This document shows positions 61,661 through 64,000 of a DNA stretch of 64,000 nt, piece after piece. The notes beneath the pieces are model-generated. The model ran no database searches. It saw only the letters and a list, made by a program, of their open reading frames with translations, and was not told where the DNA came from. This DNA comes from Occultella kanbiaonis (lineage in GTDB: Bacteria > Actinomycetota > Actinomycetes > Actinomycetales > Beutenbergiaceae): positions 1,860,001-1,924,000 of the forward strand of contig NZ_CP046175.1 of assembly GCF_009708215.1 (NCBI RefSeq). Direction: 5' to 3'. The position numbers and the translations under genes are program-made. How positions within the stretch are numbered: the first letter of the stretch is position 1; every line of letters begins with the position of its first letter.

Positions 61661-62121
61661 GCCGAGAGTCGACGAAGCCCCAGGGGCGGGCAGCGGATCT
61701 CGGCGCCGTCGAAACGACCCCTTGGCTCATCGAGATGCACGATGGCGTTGTGGGACGCCCAGCCGGTCACGGTCCCCGTAGCTCCCTTGAGGTACAACGG
61801 CCGGATGTGCTCCGTCAGGGCGACCCGGTCGCCGACCCGCAGCTGCGCAGCCGCCTGGTTGGACGCCTCCCGCACCCGGGCCTGATGGCGTTTGCTGATG
61901 GCGGCCTGCAGGGTGCCGAGGTGCACGTCGAGGGCGCCGGTCGTGATCAGCCCGACGATGACCTGGAGCTGGGCGAGCGCCGCGTCCGGCCCGTCGCTCC
62001 GGTTGCCGGCGGGCCGCTGACCGGGGGGTTCCGTCAGTTGGCCCGAGCGGGACCCTGACCGCGGCCGGCCAGCGCCCGCCGGGCGGGGTCGGTCGGTACC
62101 GCGACGCTTCCTCTTGCTCAT
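61657..62121 (-). CDS. small basic protein with KOW/SH3-like C-terminal part, function unknown
   Basis: Encodes 154 residues. The first 45 are Arg/Gly/Pro-rich and likely disordered; a helix (ALAQLQVIVGLITTGALDVH) follows, and the C-terminal part (VGDRVALTEHIRPLYLKGAT, GTVTGWASHNAIVHLDEPRG) has the look of a small SH3/KOW-like barrel. The basic tail suggests nucleic acid contact, which is inference. GGAG lies upstream of the ATG. Family not recognised. Confidence 0.55.
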   Translation of the reverse strand: MSKRKRRGTDRPRPAGAGRPRSGSRSGQLTEPPGQRPAGNRSDGPDAALAQLQVIVGLITTGALDVHLGTLQAAISKRHQARVREASNQAAAQLRVGDRVALTEHIRPLYLKGATGTVTGWASHNAIVHLDEPRGRFDGAEIRCPPLGLRRLSA

Positions 62122-62205
62122 CGCTCCAGGGTGCCGGACCGGCGCGCACGGCGCCGGGCGGGTGTGGATAACCCGACGGGCCGCCGACTTCCGGCGGCGT
62201 ACGGC

Positions 62206-62934
62206 TCAGGCCGCGTGCCGGCCCGGCCCCCGCGGGCGCCATGTGTGCACCATGTACCCGTAGCTGAGTCCGAGCCGGTGCCGGTGCGCGCGCAGCCACG
62301 GGTCGGCGACGTCGGCCGGGAACTCGAGCCGGAGCACCGTCTCGAGGTCGGCCCGGGTCTCGAAGCTCCAGCTGCTCAGCACCGCCTCGCTCGTGGCTCC
62401 GTGCTCGCGCCACCAGTCGAGGATGTAGCTCCCGGTGCCCTGCTTGGCCGCCCAGGGGCTGACCGCGAGCAGCTCGGCGAACTCGCCGTCGTCGTGGTCG
62501 TTGTCGATCACCACGAGCGTGCCGCCGGTGGCCAGGACCCGTTGGACCTCGTGCAGGCCGGGGGTGGCGTCGAAGTCCGGATCGGGGAAGAAGTAGGCGA
62601 AGCGTGCGTGCACCACGTCCACGGACGCATCGGGCAGCGGGATGTGCTCGGCGGAGCCGCGCAGTACCTGGGCACCGCCGGGCCGCGCCTGCGCGAGGGG
62701 CAGCAGGTCGGGATCGGGTTCGACCCCGATCACCTGGGCCGCGTCGGCGTAGCGGGGCAGCCAGAAGCCGCTGCCGCAGCCGAGGTCGAGGAGCCTGCGC
62801 CCGGCCCACGGCGCGACCGCCTCCAGGTGCGCCCAGAGCGTGCCGTCCGGGTCGATGGCCGCGTTCTCGATCTCGTAGACGGCCGGGTTCACGCCCTGGT
62901 TGCCCGCCTTCACGAAATCGCTCAACTCGGTCAT
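62206..62934 (-). CDS. SAM-dependent methyltransferase (class I)
   Basis: Encodes 242 residues with the SAM-binding motif LLDLGCGSGFWLPRY, acidic VIGVEPDPDLL, AEHIPLPDASVDVVHARFAY and VLATGGTLVVIDND. This is the UbiE/methyltransferase 11 type that usually acts on small molecules; the acceptor is unknown. GGTGAGG lies upstream of the ATG. It is divergent from the NYN-domain gene, and an 84-base gap separates it from the basic protein gene downstream. Confidence 0.85.
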   Translation of the reverse strand: MTELSDFVKAGNQGVNPAVYEIENAAIDPDGTLWAHLEAVAPWAGRRLLDLGCGSGFWLPRYADAAQVIGVEPDPDLLPLAQARPGGAQVLRGSAEHIPLPDASVDVVHARFAYFFPDPDFDATPGLHEVQRVLATGGTLVVIDNDHDDGEFAELLAVSPWAAKQGTGSYILDWWREHGATSEAVLSSWSFETRADLETVLRLEFPADVADPWLRAHRHRLGLSYGYMVHTWRPRGPGRHAA

Positions 62935-63019
62935 GGTGCCTCACCCTGCCACACGCCACGGAGCGCGCCGTCCGGCGCCGGGTCGGCGTACTCGGCCGGT
63001 CGCCCATAGGCTGACGGGT

Positions 63020-64000
63020 ATGGATTCCGAAGAGCGCCTCGCCGTATTCCTCGACTACGAGAACCTCGCGCTCGGGGCGCGTGAGCACCTGGGCGGGATG
63101 ACGTTCGACTTCGGACCGATCGCGGATGCGCTGGCGGTGCGCGGACGGGTGGTGGTGCGCCGCGCCTACGCGGACTGGTCCTACTTCGACGAGGACCGCC
63201 GATCGCTCACCAGGCACCAGGTGGAGCTGATCGAGATGCCCCAGCGAATGGGCGCCTCCCGCAAGAACGCCGCCGACATCAAGATGGTGGTGGACGCGAT
63301 CGAGATGGCGTTCGAGCGCGACTACATCTCCACGTTCGTCATGTGCACCGGGGACAGCGACTTCTCCCCGCTGGTGCACAAGCTCCGCGAACTGAACAAG
63401 CGCGTCATCGGTGTCGGCGTGGAGAAGTCGACGTCCCGGCTGCTGCCGCCCGCCTGCGACGAGTTCCTGTTCTACGACCGCCTCGAGGGTGTGGAGGTCC
63501 CGGAGCCCACACCGGTGAAGCGCGCCGAACCAGCCCCGGCCACCCGTCGGGAGACGCGGCTCAAGGCGGCCCCGGACCCGGCGCCGACCCCCGAGACCCC
63601 GGACGAGGACGAGGACGACGAGGTCGCCGACGACACGACCGCGCTGGACGTCCTCGTCGCACAGACGCTCGCGGGGCTGCAGTCCTCCACGAGCGCGTCG
63701 GTGACCGCCTCGGTGCTCAAGCGCACCCTGCTCCGCAAGGACCCGACGTTCAGCGAGTCCGACCACGGCTACCGGACCTTCGGCGAGGTGCTCCGCAACC
63801 TGGCCGAGCGGGGCATCGTCGAGCTGGGCACCGGCCCTGCCGCCGGCGACCCGGAGGTGTCGCTGCCCGAGCGCGACGAGCGGGACGACGCCTTCGCGCT
63901 GGTCGCCGCCGTGGTCTCCGAGTCCGACGGGCCGTCGGCCCTGTCCGGCCTCAAGAACCACCTGCGCAAGCGTCGCCCGGACTTCTCCGAGAAGGCGCTC
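63020..64000 (+). CDS. NYN domain protein with OST-HTH/LOTUS domains (partial, right edge)
   Basis: Open from the ATG to the end of the window (327 codons, no stop). The NYN (PIN-like) ribonuclease domain spans about 1-150, with the acidic residues in VFLDYENLALG, KNAADIKMVVDAIE and CTGDSDFSPLVHKL. After an acidic linker (PDEDEDDEVADD) comes one OST-HTH/LOTUS domain (DVLVAQTLAGLQSSTSASVT to GIVELG), and a second one begins at FALVAAVVSESDGPS. Such proteins are thought to bind and cut RNA; the target is unknown. The ATG follows TAGGCT (63007-63012) by seven bases, so the transcript is likely leaderless. Confidence 0.88.
   Translation, partial: MDSEERLAVFLDYENLALGAREHLGGMTFDFGPIADALAVRGRVVVRRAYADWSYFDEDRRSLTRHQVELIEMPQRMGASRKNAADIKMVVDAIEMAFERDYISTFVMCTGDSDFSPLVHKLRELNKRVIGVGVEKSTSRLLPPACDEFLFYDRLEGVEVPEPTPVKRAEPAPATRRETRLKAAPDPAPTPETPDEDEDDEVADDTTALDVLVAQTLAGLQSSTSASVTASVLKRTLLRKDPTFSESDHGYRTFGEVLRNLAERGIVELGTGPAAGDPEVSLPERDERDDAFALVAAVVSESDGPSALSGLKNHLRKRRPDFSEKAL

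Overview
The window is about 72 percent GC and densely coded on both strands. Many genes start without a ribosome binding site, directly behind a TANNNT -10 element. The gene content (F420-dependent enzymes, type-C L33, MsiK-type sugar importers lacking their own ATPase, a NYN/OST-HTH protein) points to an actinobacterium, most likely of the order Micrococcales. This placement is inferred from gene content and composition, not from a marker gene. I saw no rRNA, tRNA, CRISPR array, insertion sequence or phage module.

Left part (1-9018): tail of a membrane protein, a quinone oxidoreductase, siroheme-type genes (cobA and a CbiX/SirB-like chelatase) on either side of fgd (F420-dependent glucose-6-phosphate dehydrogenase), an F420/FMN split-barrel protein, a 2'-5' RNA ligase-like protein, and a two-esterase/ATP-grasp cluster interrupted by a small P-loop kinase. 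Region 9019-27622 is carbohydrate-centred: a secreted 1188-residue clan GH-A hydrolase with a LacI-like operator, GH3 and GH29 enzymes, then valS, and a PfkB kinase / solute-binding protein / two-permease operon divergent from a GH4 enzyme. A vapC-like relic lies at 9063-9212.

Region 27689-35359 looks like an F420 salvage locus: an F420-dependent LLM oxidoreductase, cofE (carrying a frameshift), and a three-gene FecCD-type importer resembling the transporters proposed to take up F420-0. It also holds an L33 gene with a Zur-like box, a MOSC protein, an ASCH-like protein and a phospholipase-D enzyme. At least four likely F420 users lie in the window (2311, 4629, 28033, 41269), so the locus makes metabolic sense.

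Region 35609-47578 holds an ECF sigma/anti-sigma pair beside a secreted cysteine-containing protein, a short-chain dehydrogenase, and a reductive-pyrimidine-type catabolic operon: nitrilase-family amidohydrolase, dihydropyrimidinase, F420-type LLM enzyme, a NitT/TauT-like importer, and a class III aminotransferase behind a separate hairpin and promoter. No classical dihydropyrimidine dehydrogenase is present, so the LLM enzyme may do that step.

Right part (47655-64000): two paralogous GNAT proteins flanking pyrE and a pair of 70-bp palindromic repeats, a membrane protein, a two-component system, an acyl-CoA dehydrogenase with a hairpin in its leader, MarR/RND and HxlR/MFS drug-efflux modules with clear operators, a methyltransferase, and a NYN/OST-HTH protein cut by the window edge.
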